DNA from: Amycolatopsis regifaucium
GTDB taxonomy: Bacteria > Actinomycetota > Actinomycetes > Mycobacteriales > Pseudonocardiaceae
Length of the DNA: 64,000 bases
Assembly: GCF_001613935.1 (NCBI RefSeq)
Contig: NZ_LQCI01000034.1
Coordinates: 597,031 to 661,030 of the forward strand
Direction: 5' to 3'
Shown piece after piece: positions 8,044 to 15,544 of the stretch (the stretch's first letter is position 1; each line of letters begins with the position of its first letter). The notes under the pieces were generated by a model. It saw only the letters and a program-made list of their open reading frames with translations, ran no database searches and was not told where the DNA came from. A program made the position numbers and the translations under genes.

Positions 8044-9252
8044 TCAGCTCGTGAGAGCGGACAGTTTCGTCCACTCTTCCCAGGAGTAGGTCCAGTCGCT
8101 GTAGTCGCGCGCCCGGTTGATCCGCTGGGTGCTGCCCTCGATCTCGACGGGGTCGCCGACGAGCGCGCCCGCCATGTACTCCTTGGCGTTCGCCGGAGCG
8201 AGGTTCACACAGCCGTGCGAGATGTTCTTCTTGCCCTGGGCCCAGATCGAGGGCCCGTAGCCGTGGATGAACTCGCCGTTGGTCGAGAACCGCACCGCGG
8301 ACGGCACGACGATGTTCTCGTAGTCGTAGCGTTCGTTGGTCATCGAGTACGTGTCGTGCTTGGACATCACCACGTGCGTGCCGCTCGGGGTGACGCGGCC
8401 CGGGTCGGCGTCGAGGCCGTAGCTGGCCGGGTAGTCCGCGATCTGCTGACCGTCGCGGATCACCAGGAGCCGGTGGGTCTGGGTGTTGCCCTTGACGATC
8501 TGCGAGCGCCCGATGGTGAAGCTCGCCGAGCGGTCTTCCTTGCCGTACACGCCATCGCCGATCTTGACGCCGTAGATCTTGGCGTTGAACTTCACCGTGG
8601 TGCCGGGCTGCCAGTAGGCCTTCGGCCGCCAGTGCACCGAGGTGTCGTCGTGGACCCAGGCCCAGGAGCCCTCGGTCTTCGGCGTGGTCTCGACGGAGAG
8701 CGCCTTCTCGACCGAAGCCTTGTCGGTGACCTTGCCCGGGAAGGTCAGCGTGATCGGCATCGCGACGCCGTAGGTCTGCCCGTCGAAGACGTTGATGTTG
8801 GCGCCCACCTGCTTGCGCGGCTTGACCGTGGTGAAGGCACCGCCGACGTCGACGGGCTTGCCGTCGGTGCCGGTGGCCTTGCCGGACCAGGTGTAGGTCT
8901 TGCCGTAGCCGAGCTGTTCGGTGGCGGACCAGCTCTTCTTGTCCTCGGACGGCTGCCCGGCGACCTGCTTGCCGTCCGGGTTGGTCAGCACGACCTGGTC
9001 GAGCGTGCCGTCGGCGACGCTGACCTTGATCGGCTGGCCGGGCGCGACGTCCTGCGCGCCCGCGGCCGGTTCGTAGGTCAGTTTGGCCGGCGCGGCCGCC
9101 TGTCCGCCGGTCTCGCTGCTGATCGGGCCGCCGCCGTCCGGCCCGCTGGCCGAAACGGTCGGCTCGCTGCTGCACGCCCCCAGTGTCAGAACGGCCACCA
9201 GCCCCAGTGCCGCGAACGCCGCGCGGCGGCGGGCGGTTTCAGTGAACCTCAA
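8044..9252 (-). CDS. L,D-transpeptidase lipoprotein (Ig-like domains + YkuD)
   Basis: A protein of about 402 residues. The N-terminus is a lipoprotein signal with a basic n-region (TARRRAAFAALG) and lipobox LGAC. It is followed by two Ig-like domains (about 60-240) and a YkuD catalytic domain with the active site HGYGPSI...ISHGCVNL (Cys and His conserved). By analogy with mycobacterial LdtMt2 it makes 3-3 cross-links in peptidoglycan on the outer face of the membrane. The TTG start with AAAGGGGAA just upstream gives the best signal peptide; an in-frame ATG is 33 nt upstream. It is transcribed alone and ends in a hairpin. Confidence 0.92.
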   Translation of the reverse strand: MRFTETARRRAAFAALGLVAVLTLGACSSEPTVSASGPDGGGPISSETGGQAAAPAKLTYEPAAGAQDVAPGQPIKVSVADGTLDQVVLTNPDGKQVAGQPSEDKKSWSATEQLGYGKTYTWSGKATGTDGKPVDVGGAFTTVKPRKQVGANINVFDGQTYGVAMPITLTFPGKVTDKASVEKALSVETTPKTEGSWAWVHDDTSVHWRPKAYWQPGTTVKFNAKIYGVKIGDGVYGKEDRSASFTIGRSQIVKGNTQTHRLLVIRDGQQIADYPASYGLDADPGRVTPSGTHVVMSKHDTYSMTNERYDYENIVVPSAVRFSTNGEFIHGYGPSIWAQGKKNISHGCVNLAPANAKEYMAGALVGDPVEIEGSTQRINRARDYSDWTYSWEEWTKLSALTS

Positions 9253-9705
9253 AGCTTCCCCTTTGCTCCCCTGTACACCGACCATGACGTCCGGGCCGTC
9301 CCTTAAGTTGATCCCACGGAGAGTGATGCGAGTCACAATCGGGTGGATCATAGTTCACGATCGGGGCATGTCCGACTTCGGTCCGTATCCGGCGATGACC
9401 TGAGGTCGGCGCGCGGCGGAAGGGTAGCGAGGGGATCCGACAGAAAGCGGCGCGGTATACGACGTTCCGGTGACCTTGGGACTTGGGGGTGCCCAGAGTC
9501 CGATCACGGGCTTCAAATATGGCCAGATCCCGGTACTCTGCCATCAGGCCGTCGTTTTGCGTGTTCGTGGCTTCACACTCGCGGAACTTCTGACGCGAGC
9601 CATGAGCCGGTGACGCGCTCTCGCTCGACTCGTTGGAACCGCCCGGGACGGTCTGGGTGTCGCTTCGGTGGCACTCGAAGCGGATGTGCAACGAGGAGTA
9701 CAGCG
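9253..9705. other. Non-coding interval between L,D-transpeptidase and cspA
   Basis: About 450 bp with divergent genes at its ends. I see no convincing coding sequence in either strand. It should contain the promoter of the transpeptidase gene and the promoter and 5' untranslated region of cspA; a long leader would fit the known RNA-based regulation of csp genes, but I do not see a cold-box motif I could name. Confidence 0.5.
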
Positions 9706-9909
9706 GTGGCGCAAGGCACTGTGAAGTGGTTCAACGCGGAGAAGGGCTTCGGCTTCATCGCGCAGGATGGCGGCGAGGGCGACGTCTTCGTTCACTACTC
9801 GGAGATCGAGGGCCGCGGTTTCCGCACTCTCGAGGAGAATCAGCGAGTGGAGTTCGAGGTCGGTCAGGGCCAGAAGGGCCCGCAGGCCCAGAAGGTCCGC
9901 GCGATCTGA
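9706..9909 (+). CDS. cspA: Cold shock protein (CspA family)
   Basis: A 67-residue single CSD OB-fold protein. Both RNA-binding motifs are intact: KGFGFI (RNP1, about 16-21) and VFVHY (RNP2, about 30-34). It binds single-stranded RNA and DNA and acts as an RNA chaperone. The GTG start follows GAGGAG by 9 nt. The gene is monocistronic, with a strong intrinsic terminator 32 nt after its stop. Actinobacteria carry several paralogues, so the exact letter is by convention. Confidence 0.95.
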   Translation: MAQGTVKWFNAEKGFGFIAQDGGEGDVFVHYSEIEGRGFRTLEENQRVEFEVGQGQKGPQAQKVRAI

Positions 9910-9940
9910 GTCCGCCCTTCGGCGTTGCTCAGACTGATCA

Positions 9941-9974
9941 AAAAGGCCCCCGGCGATTTCGCCGGGGGCCTTTT
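9941..9974 (+). terminator. Intrinsic terminator of cspA
   Basis: A 16-bp stem (AAAAGGCCCCCGGCGA and complement) with a 2-nt centre, ending in TTTT. The flanking A and T runs make it bidirectional, serving also the converging gene at 10025-10525. Confidence 0.92.
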
Positions 9975-10024
9975 CGGACTTCGAAAGCTTCTTCTGTTGT
10001 GCTGTTTCCGTTCCGCGGTGACGG

Positions 10025-10525
10025 TCAGCGGGCGACGGGCTGCTCCCACGCGTTGGCGTCGAAGTGGAATTCGTCGGTGTGGGCTTCTTCGTGGCGGCGC
10101 TGCTGGGCCGAGTTGGCCTGTGATTCCCACGAGAGACGCTCGAGGATCCATTCCTGCGCCAGCGCCTGCGGCGACAGGTTGCGTTCGGTGGCGGCGTCCT
10201 TGAGCTGTTCCATGGCGATGAGGTTCATCCGCAGCTGGAACACCTGCGCTTCACCGAAGCGCCTGCCGGTGCCGGTGCTCTCCGGGTCGTTGTCGGGGGC
10301 GAGGGCACGAAGGTAGCTGGTGAGCTCCGTGTCTTCGACGACCGCCTCGGCCTCCTTGGAGGCGGAGTTGCGGTGACGACCGGGGTTGACCGGCTTCAAG
10401 TTCGTGCGGCTGCCGTTACGACGGCTCAGGGAAGGAAGGGGCACCGGGCCACGATAACGGTTCGGTCTCGGCAAACCAACCACAGTGAGCCACGACACAC
10501 CCCTTTTATTTCCCGAACGGCCCAA
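10025..10525 (-). CDS. Hypothetical protein with basic N-terminus
   Basis: A protein of up to 166 residues of unknown function. The first part is basic and rich in Arg, Pro and Ser (PLPSLSRRNGSRTNLKPVNP), the middle is acidic, and the C-terminal half is helical with a segment (FGEAQVFQLRMNLIAMEQLKDAA) that could resemble a ribbon-helix-helix or coiled dimerisation region. No signal peptide or membrane helix. The start is uncertain: TTG at 10525 opens the frame, GTG codons at 10498 and 10444 are alternatives and none has a clear ribosome site. It converges on cspA and shares its terminator. Confidence 0.6.
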   Translation of the reverse strand: MGRSGNKRGVSWLTVVGLPRPNRYRGPVPLPSLSRRNGSRTNLKPVNPGRHRNSASKEAEAVVEDTELTSYLRALAPDNDPESTGTGRRFGEAQVFQLRMNLIAMEQLKDAATERNLSPQALAQEWILERLSWESQANSAQQRRHEEAHTDEFHFDANAWEQPVAR

Positions 10526-10994
10526 CGATGTCTACGCGCGCATAGACCGGTGATCACTGAACGCGATCAGCGACGTGCACGAGAACTATTCACGAAACCT
10601 GAGATCGGGCACTCATCCGCCACCGGTGCGGGGCTGCCAACCGCCACCGAACGGACCCTGGGGGTCTGGGGGGGGTGGCCCCCAGAACACGGAGCGACCC
10701 CCGCGCCAGGGGGAGGAACGCGGGGGTCGGAGGGGATCTCCACAGGCGCTGACCGGGGGTGTGTCAGCAAATCGATTGTTGCACGGTTTGCTGAGAAGGG
10801 CGAGTGGGCGCGGGCAGAATTCCGGTCGGCGCGTCACCTCTGGTTCGCCGGTGATTCATGTGGTGCCGGTGTGCGCGTGATTGCTCTGCGTTGTGCGGAG
10901 CGTGGCGACAGTTTCACTCTCCGGGGGGCTGTGTGTCGCGGCCGGCGGTGGCTAGCCTCGCGGCCAAGCTGTTCGTTGGCCGTTTGGAGGAACC
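10526..10994. other. Non-coding GC-rich interval with a hairpin
   Basis: About 470 bp. It holds G/C tracts and a perfect 11-bp inverted repeat (CGACCCCCGCG at 10695-10705 with its complement at 10719-10729). No reading frame here has a ribosome site and plausible composition. The right end must contain the promoter for the small gene at 10995. Confidence 0.5.
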
Positions 10995-11249
10995 ATGGGT
11001 GGGTCTGTGGAAGTTCGACAGTTCCTCCTTCGGTACGAAGGTGCCGATGGGGGTAGTTCGACGTTGGCGGGTGGCCTGCCGGCGCAACGCACGGGTCAGG
11101 GGGATACCCAGCGGGTGTCCGATGATCAGGTGCGGCGTGCCCGGCTGGCGGTGGCCAACGGGGCGCTGGGTGTCGATGACTGTGTCCAGTTGCTGGACAT
11201 GCTGGGGTTGACGCTGGATGAGGACGGGCAGGCGCCCGTTCAGCGCTGA
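10995..11249 (+). CDS. Small conserved-looking hypothetical protein
   Basis: An 84-residue protein: a Gly/Ser-rich N-terminal half, then a compact helical part (SDDQVRRARLAVANGALGVDDCVQLLDMLGL) and a short acidic tail. The ATG is preceded by an excellent GGAGGAACC site, which is the main evidence that it is real. It has no Cys pairs, signal peptide or membrane helix. The C-terminal part resembles short helical regulators or adaptors, but I cannot name a family. Confidence 0.65.
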   Translation: MGGSVEVRQFLLRYEGADGGSSTLAGGLPAQRTGQGDTQRVSDDQVRRARLAVANGALGVDDCVQLLDMLGLTLDEDGQAPVQR

Positions 11250-11372
11250 GTTTCGTCCGAAGCCCGGTCGCGCGGTGTGTTCGCCGTGTGGCCGGGCTTT
11301 CGTTTGCGCTTGACGAGTCGTCCGTCAGTTATGTAACACTGTTATTATTCAGCTGGCGGGAAGGCGGCCGAC

Positions 11373-12152
11373 ATGGGCGATGTAGCGACAATCGAGATGG
11401 CGCGGGAGATCCGGGGCACGGTGCAGGCGCTGGGCGGAAAGTTCATGACCTCTCCGGAACTCGCCGAAGTCGAGGCCGAAGTGGGGCTGTCGCCGCGAAC
11501 GCTGTATCTGCGAGGGCGTTCGGCGGTGCTCGGCGACCCGCCGCCGAAGGTCGTCGCGGAGCTGTTCGGGATCTTCCCGCACTGGCTCTTCGAGTTCGCC
11601 CTGCCGCCCGCGATGGCGGCACTCGACGCGGCCTCCGCGGTCCGCGCCTACTCGCGGTCATCGGCGAAGTGGGCGCGGGTCAGCCTTTCGGCCGCCGAAG
11701 GCCCCGGTCGCCTCGCCGAGCTGCTGTTCCGTCTCGTGGACGCCGCGGACGCCAGTGGTCTCGCGTTGTTCGCAGGATGGCAACGCGCCGAACGCCCGGA
11801 AGACGACGTCGAGCGGCTGGCGTTCGCGCTGATGGTCTTCCGCGAATTCCGCGGCGGCGTCCACTTCGCTGCCCTTCGCGCGGTGGGCCTGACCGTGCCC
11901 GAGGCCGTCGTCGCGGACCCGGAGGGCGGGCGTGGGCGGCTCCTGCGCACCGCGTGGTCCGAGGAGGCCACCGACGAACTGATCGCCGCGGCGGAGGCGA
12001 AGGGCGATCTGCGGCAGCGCTGGCGGCACGCCGAGCACCTGACCGATCAGCGCGTGGCCGAACTCCTCGACGTCACTCTCACGGGCGACGAGCGAGACGA
12101 GCTTCGAAGCCGTCTGGTCGGCCTGTCGGACGCTTCGGCCCTGATATCCTGA
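11373..12152 (+). CDS. SCO6745-family helical protein
   Basis: A 259-residue all-helical protein matching the SCO6745/EvbL-type family of actinobacteria: an N-terminal segment (MAREIRGTVQALGGKFMTS) followed by a 'LSPRTLYLRGRSAVLGDPPPKVVAELFG' region, here split by family-typical Pro residues, and a repeated FAGW/LAFALMVFREFRGGVHFAALR helix pair. The function of the family is unknown. ATG start with GGGAAGG upstream. The upstream DNA (TTATGTAACACTGTTATTATT) is unusually AT-rich and contains probable promoter elements. The tRNA cluster begins 146 bp after its end. Confidence 0.8.
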   Translation: MGDVATIEMAREIRGTVQALGGKFMTSPELAEVEAEVGLSPRTLYLRGRSAVLGDPPPKVVAELFGIFPHWLFEFALPPAMAALDAASAVRAYSRSSAKWARVSLSAAEGPGRLAELLFRLVDAADASGLALFAGWQRAERPEDDVERLAFALMVFREFRGGVHFAALRAVGLTVPEAVVADPEGGRGRLLRTAWSEEATDELIAAAEAKGDLRQRWRHAEHLTDQRVAELLDVTLTGDERDELRSRLVGLSDASALIS

Positions 12153-12297
12153 AGTCACCGCGTTCTCGCAGGTCCCAGCCCTGTGAATCAGTTAGAGACC
12201 CCCTGTGCGGGAGCCAAAACAGGGGTGTCCTATAGTTATGTTCGCTCCCGGGGACACCGGAGAGCGCGGGTCGGTCGGTTCGCCGAAACCGAACCGG

Positions 12298-12370
12298 GCT
12301 CCCATCGTCCAGCGGCCTAGGACTCCGCCCTTTCAAGGCGGCAACGCGGGTTCGAATCCCGTTGGGAGTA
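12298..12370 (+). tRNA. tRNA-Glu (UUC)
   Basis: A 73-nt cloverleaf with acceptor GCTCCCA/TGGGAGT, D-arm, anticodon stem CCGCC/GGCGG with loop CTTTCAA (anticodon TTC), and T-arm GGGTTCGAATCCC. The 3' CCA is not encoded. Confidence 0.97.
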
Positions 12371-12398
12371 CGCAGTACAGTTACAAAGCAGTATGCAA

Positions 12399-12472
12399 GG
12401 CCCTGTGGCGCAGTTGGTTAGCGCGTCGCCCTGTCACGGCGAAGGTCGCGGGTTCGAGTCCCGTCAGGGTCG
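12399..12472 (+). tRNA. tRNA-Asp (GUC)
   Basis: A 74-nt cloverleaf with acceptor GGCCCTG/CAGGGTC, anticodon stem TCGCC/GGCGA with loop CTGTCAC (anticodon GTC), T-arm GGGTTCGAGTCCC and discriminator G. It lies 28 nt after tRNA-Glu in the same direction, so the three tRNAs probably share a transcript. No encoded CCA. Confidence 0.97.
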
Positions 12473-12503
12473 CAAGATCGTTCGGCTCCTTGCCGGCGTT
12501 CCC

Positions 12504-12577
12504 GGCCAGGTAGCTCAGTTGGTACGAGCGTCCGCCTGAAAAGCGGAAGGTCGCCGGTTCGACCCCGGCCCTGGCCA
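12504..12577 (+). tRNA. tRNA-Phe (GAA), integration site of the element
   Basis: A 74-nt cloverleaf with acceptor GGCCAGG/CCTGGCC, anticodon loop CTGAAAA (anticodon GAA) and discriminator A. Its 3' part from the anticodon stem onwards is repeated perfectly at 22407-22456, so this gene served as attB for an integrated element. The gene stays complete at the left junction because the incoming att sequence restores its 3' end. Confidence 0.97.
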
Positions 12578-12583
12578 CCGCTC
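12534..12583. repeat. attL: 50-bp direct repeat overlapping tRNA-Phe
   Basis: Starts GCCTGAAAAGCGGAAGGTCG in the anticodon loop and runs 6 nt past the discriminator base. All 50 bases are identical to 22407-22456; the sequence diverges immediately on both sides. This is the signature of site-specific integration by a tyrosine recombinase. Confidence 0.95.
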
Positions 12584-12588
12584 AGCGA

Positions 12589-12619
12589 ACCGTCTTGACC
12601 CAGGTCAAGGCGGTTTTTT
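12589..12619 (+). terminator. Terminator after tRNA-Phe, inside the element's left edge
   Basis: Stem ACCGTCTTGACC / GGTCAAGGCGGT (one G-T pair) with a 2-nt loop and a T-run. Since it lies beyond the att core, it was brought in by the element and replaces the tRNA's own terminator, which is now at 22461-22491. Confidence 0.85.
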
Positions 12620-12730
12620 CATGTCCAGGGTCGATCTTGAGTCTGTCCACTGTTGACCTTGGTTGACCGCTGCTAGCCTCCGCTAGTTGCACGCGGATTG
12701 CACGCCTCGCACTGACTCCAGGACGTTCTC

Positions 12731-13171
12731 ATGCCGATCTGGCTACAGGTTCTAACCAGCCTCATCGCTGCGCTGATCGGCGGCGCGGTGTCGCCTCAAG
12801 TCACTCAAGCGAAAGATCGCCGCGCTGCGCGGGCGGCCGTTCGTGAGAAAGTCGCCGAGGTCGACGCCCTGGGCTGGCATGACGAGCCTTATCCGGATTT
12901 CCGCCGAGCTGTGGCGGCACTTGAGGCGGCGGCCATCCTTGCAGGGGTGCCACGTTCGAAGGTGCTGCGGTTTACTCAGGCCGTCATAGAAGCGCGCAAC
13001 AGCAGCGAAACCTATGACGAGGGACCAGACGGTGAGCCGTTAACCGTCCGTGGCACCGCAGAAGAGGAAGCGATGCGCGGGGCAATCGAAGATCTGAGCC
13101 GGAGCCTGTGGCATCCCTGGCTTGAGAAGCTGAGGCCGATAGCGGCTCGACTCAAGCGGTGGCGTCGCTGA
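12731..13171 (+). CDS. Hypothetical membrane-anchored protein (element left end)
   Basis: A 146-residue protein with one N-terminal hydrophobic helix (LQVLTSLIAALIGGAV, about 5-20) followed by a charged, helical cytoplasmic part. I recognise no family. The ATG is preceded by a weak AGGA site. It is the first gene inside the element. A protein of the same plan, an N-terminal helix plus a helical cytosolic part, sits at the other end (21760-22389). Such N-anchored small proteins in mobile elements sometimes serve in exclusion or immunity, but nothing in the sequence proves that. Confidence 0.65.
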   Translation: MPIWLQVLTSLIAALIGGAVSPQVTQAKDRRAARAAVREKVAEVDALGWHDEPYPDFRRAVAALEAAAILAGVPRSKVLRFTQAVIEARNSSETYDEGPDGEPLTVRGTAEEEAMRGAIEDLSRSLWHPWLEKLRPIAARLKRWRR

Positions 13172-13400
13172 TCTGTACGCCCGTCGGCTCGGCTGGTTCA
13201 TCACTGCGTACCTGTTCGCCCCGTTTCCCTCGCCCCCGCCATCTCTAGCGCCGGGTCGGTCGCGTCAAGGCACGCTTTCCCGCCTTGATGCGGGCGGGCC
13301 GGTGTTAGACGCTGAGAAGCGAGGGACCTCCTGGTGACCACTGCACGTCGGTCGGGTGGGTCGGGAGATGAGGCCGTGTGGCTCCTGGGTCTCCGTCGTC

Positions 13401-13530
13401 GTTGGCGGCGCGCTGCGGGTGCTGCCCTGCGGCGGGCTCGCCCGGCGGCGCCTGCCGGAGCGGAGCGGGAGGCCGGCGTCGCCTCTTGGGCGTAGCCCGC
13501 CGGACGGGTGGTGACCCGCGCGCCGCCAAC
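13401..13530. other. Large structured non-coding region in the element
   Basis: Inverted repeat of 13 bp (GTTGGCGGCGCGC at 13401-13413, complement at 13518-13530) enclosing about 100 nt that can form further GC-rich hairpins. The surrounding interval 13172-13679 has no credible gene. In rolling-circle elements such non-coding structures can be single-strand origins; that is a guess from context only. Confidence 0.55.
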
Positions 13531-13679
13531 GGCGGCGCCTTGATCCCATAGAGCCAAGTTCGGCAGCAACCATGGACTTAGCGCCACCGGCATGTCGGAT
13601 GACAGCTCTGCGGCAGGTGTGGTTCACTTCTACATCTGGCGCCTCAAATGAGGTGCCGAAACTAGAACCGGGAGACGGG

Positions 13680-14366
13680 TTGAACCAGCCTCAGCCACCT
13701 AGTGGGGATCCAGTAGTCAGTCAGCTCAGCGCGATGGGCATCGAGCACGCGACCCTGGCCGAGGCCATCGGCGCTGGAAGCATTGAGCGCAAGCTGGCGC
13801 GAACCGGATATTGCGCCAAGAATGCGCCTGGCTTCTATGCTTGGAATGGCACACTGTCAAGTCTGAGTCAGAACATGCCGAACGATGGAAATTGGGAGAG
13901 GAGCGATCCCTCCAACCTTCCTGTCTTGATAAACGCAGACCACAAAGTTGTATTCACTGTCTCCAGCGGCGATGAACTAACAGGTCAGCGCATTTTTGGT
14001 CGCTCACCTACGACTAAGAACCCAAAGGGTCGCCTTACGAACTGCCTCCAACGGCGCAATGCAAATCTCGACATTGATGATCTATTCGACAATTCACTTG
14101 ATCGTCTTCAATCGTCAACCGAGAAGAGGCTTCTGGACTTCTTGGAGTCCACTAAGGACTTTAAGTACTGGATCCTCCTAGTCTACACAGACGTCAAGCA
14201 GAACGAAATTCGCTACGAAGTGTCCGAACCGCATGACAGTGATGCCAATGGTCGCCCAGTCGGCTGGAGCAGGCGTCTCATCTGCCCTCCATATCAAATT
14301 GAAGAGCAGTTCGGTGACGAAGATCCCAATGACGGGTTCGGCGGAGCGTACGATTTCTCGGTATAG
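13680..14366 (+). CDS. Uncharacterised cargo protein paired with an ImmA/IrrE peptidase
   Basis: A protein of about 228 residues with no signal peptide or membrane helix and no family I can name with certainty. Recognisable segments include KLARTGYCAKNAPGFYAWNG, NPKGRLTNCLQRRN and KYWILLVYTDVKQNEIRYEV, then an acidic C-terminus. Base composition and codon use are clearly more AT-rich than in the flanking genes. I chose TTG at 13680 because GGGAG lies 5 nt upstream; longer starts (GTG 13653, ATG 13572) lack ribosome sites. It lies 42 nt before the HTH-ImmA/IrrE gene, so the two form a pair. Confidence 0.65.
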   Translation: MNQPQPPSGDPVVSQLSAMGIEHATLAEAIGAGSIERKLARTGYCAKNAPGFYAWNGTLSSLSQNMPNDGNWERSDPSNLPVLINADHKVVFTVSSGDELTGQRIFGRSPTTKNPKGRLTNCLQRRNANLDIDDLFDNSLDRLQSSTEKRLLDFLESTKDFKYWILLVYTDVKQNEIRYEVSEPHDSDANGRPVGWSRRLICPPYQIEEQFGDEDPNDGFGGAYDFSV

Positions 14367-14408
14367 TCTGCAAGTCCGCCAGTCATTGCCAACCCGAGAA
14401 AGCCACCG

Positions 14409-15515
14409 ATGTTCAAACCGTCTCGACTGACCTTGGCCCGCAAGCGGCGCGGCAAGACGCTTGTCGATGTTGCTGCCCGGATTGGGATCACCTCGCAGAG
14501 CCTTTCGAATATCGAAAGAGGAGTACAGGAGCCATCTAATGCAACTTTGCGCTCCTTGTCTGCAGAGCTTCGGTTTCCGGTGTCCTTCTTCTTCGGCAGT
14601 GATATCGAACTGCTTGACGCTGATCAAGTTAGCTTCCGCGCGCGGACGAGAATGACAGCGAAGGCACGTGAAGCATCGCTTAGCTCTGGTGTCCTGGCGG
14701 AGGAGTTCTACGAGTGGCTTGGAGGCCGATTCAGCTTGCCTCCGGTGCGGTTGCCTGTAATTGACCCTCCGGCAAAGCCAGAGTTATCGGCGGAGCATGT
14801 ACGGAGTGCCTGGAATTTGGGCGATACAGATCCAATTATCAACATGATCCATCTTCTCGAAGCGCATGGTGTCGCAGTCTTCTCGCTTCCGCCAGAGTAC
14901 GCTGACGTGGACGCTTTCTCATTCTGGCGAGGATCGAGGCCTTTTGTTCTTCTCAATACTCTTAAGACGGCCGAGCGTAGCAGATTCGATGCAGCTCATG
15001 AGCTCGGTCATCTTGTCATGCACGGGGCAAACGGATGTGGCGTTAAGGGTAGGCCTCTTGAAAAAGAAGCAAATGAGTTCGCGTCAGCATTCCTTATGCC
15101 AAAGATGGGCTTGAAGAAGAGTGTTCCAGAGACTCTGACGACAGATAAGATAATTTCCTACAAGCGAAAGTGGAAAGTGTCGGCCATGGCCATGGCCTAT
15201 CGCTTGCATGACGCGGGATACTTGACCGACTGGGTCTACAGGCGAGTCGTCGTGGAACTCGGACGCTTAGGGTTCGGGAAAGCGGAACCTGGCGGCATAG
15301 ATCGTGAAACGTCTAAGTTGCTCGGCAAAGTATCCGACTCTCTGCGCTCACGGGGGTCGAGTATTGTCAGTGCCGCCAGAGACTTAAATGTTCATCCGTC
15401 CGACTTGAATGAAATAATCTTCGGTATCGGTGTCGTTTCCTCGACCCCCTCTGGTTCTGATTTAACGTCCGGAGGAAACAGAGAGCGCAAGCTCAAGCTA
15501 ATTCACTCCAAGTAG
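14409..15515 (+). CDS. XRE-family regulator with ImmA/IrrE metallopeptidase domain
   Basis: A 368-residue fusion. The N-terminal HTH (RLTLARKRRGKTLVDVAARI to SQSLSNIERG, about 5-40) is followed by an ImmA/IrrE zinc peptidase domain with the HELGH motif (FDAAHELGHLVMHG, about 193-206) and the downstream Glu-rich helix (EKEANEFASAFLMP). In ICEBs1 and in Deinococcus, ImmA/IrrE enzymes cleave a repressor after DNA damage; single-chain HTH-ImmA proteins also occur as antitoxins or anti-repressors. The composition is AT-rich, as in the preceding gene. Its DNA target and substrate are unknown; the paired protein upstream and the broken XRE gene downstream are candidates. Confidence 0.88.
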   Translation: MFKPSRLTLARKRRGKTLVDVAARIGITSQSLSNIERGVQEPSNATLRSLSAELRFPVSFFFGSDIELLDADQVSFRARTRMTAKAREASLSSGVLAEEFYEWLGGRFSLPPVRLPVIDPPAKPELSAEHVRSAWNLGDTDPIINMIHLLEAHGVAVFSLPPEYADVDAFSFWRGSRPFVLLNTLKTAERSRFDAAHELGHLVMHGANGCGVKGRPLEKEANEFASAFLMPKMGLKKSVPETLTTDKIISYKRKWKVSAMAMAYRLHDAGYLTDWVYRRVVVELGRLGFGKAEPGGIDRETSKLLGKVSDSLRSRGSSIVSAARDLNVHPSDLNEIIFGIGVVSSTPSGSDLTSGGNRERKLKLIHSK

Positions 15516-15544
15516 GATTCGTCAACTTCTGTTAGCCTGGCGGT

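Noticed and set aside
13201..13627. Minus-strand frames in the non-coding part of the element
   Set aside because: Arg/Pro/Ala-rich products without a ribosome site, overlapping a strong inverted repeat.
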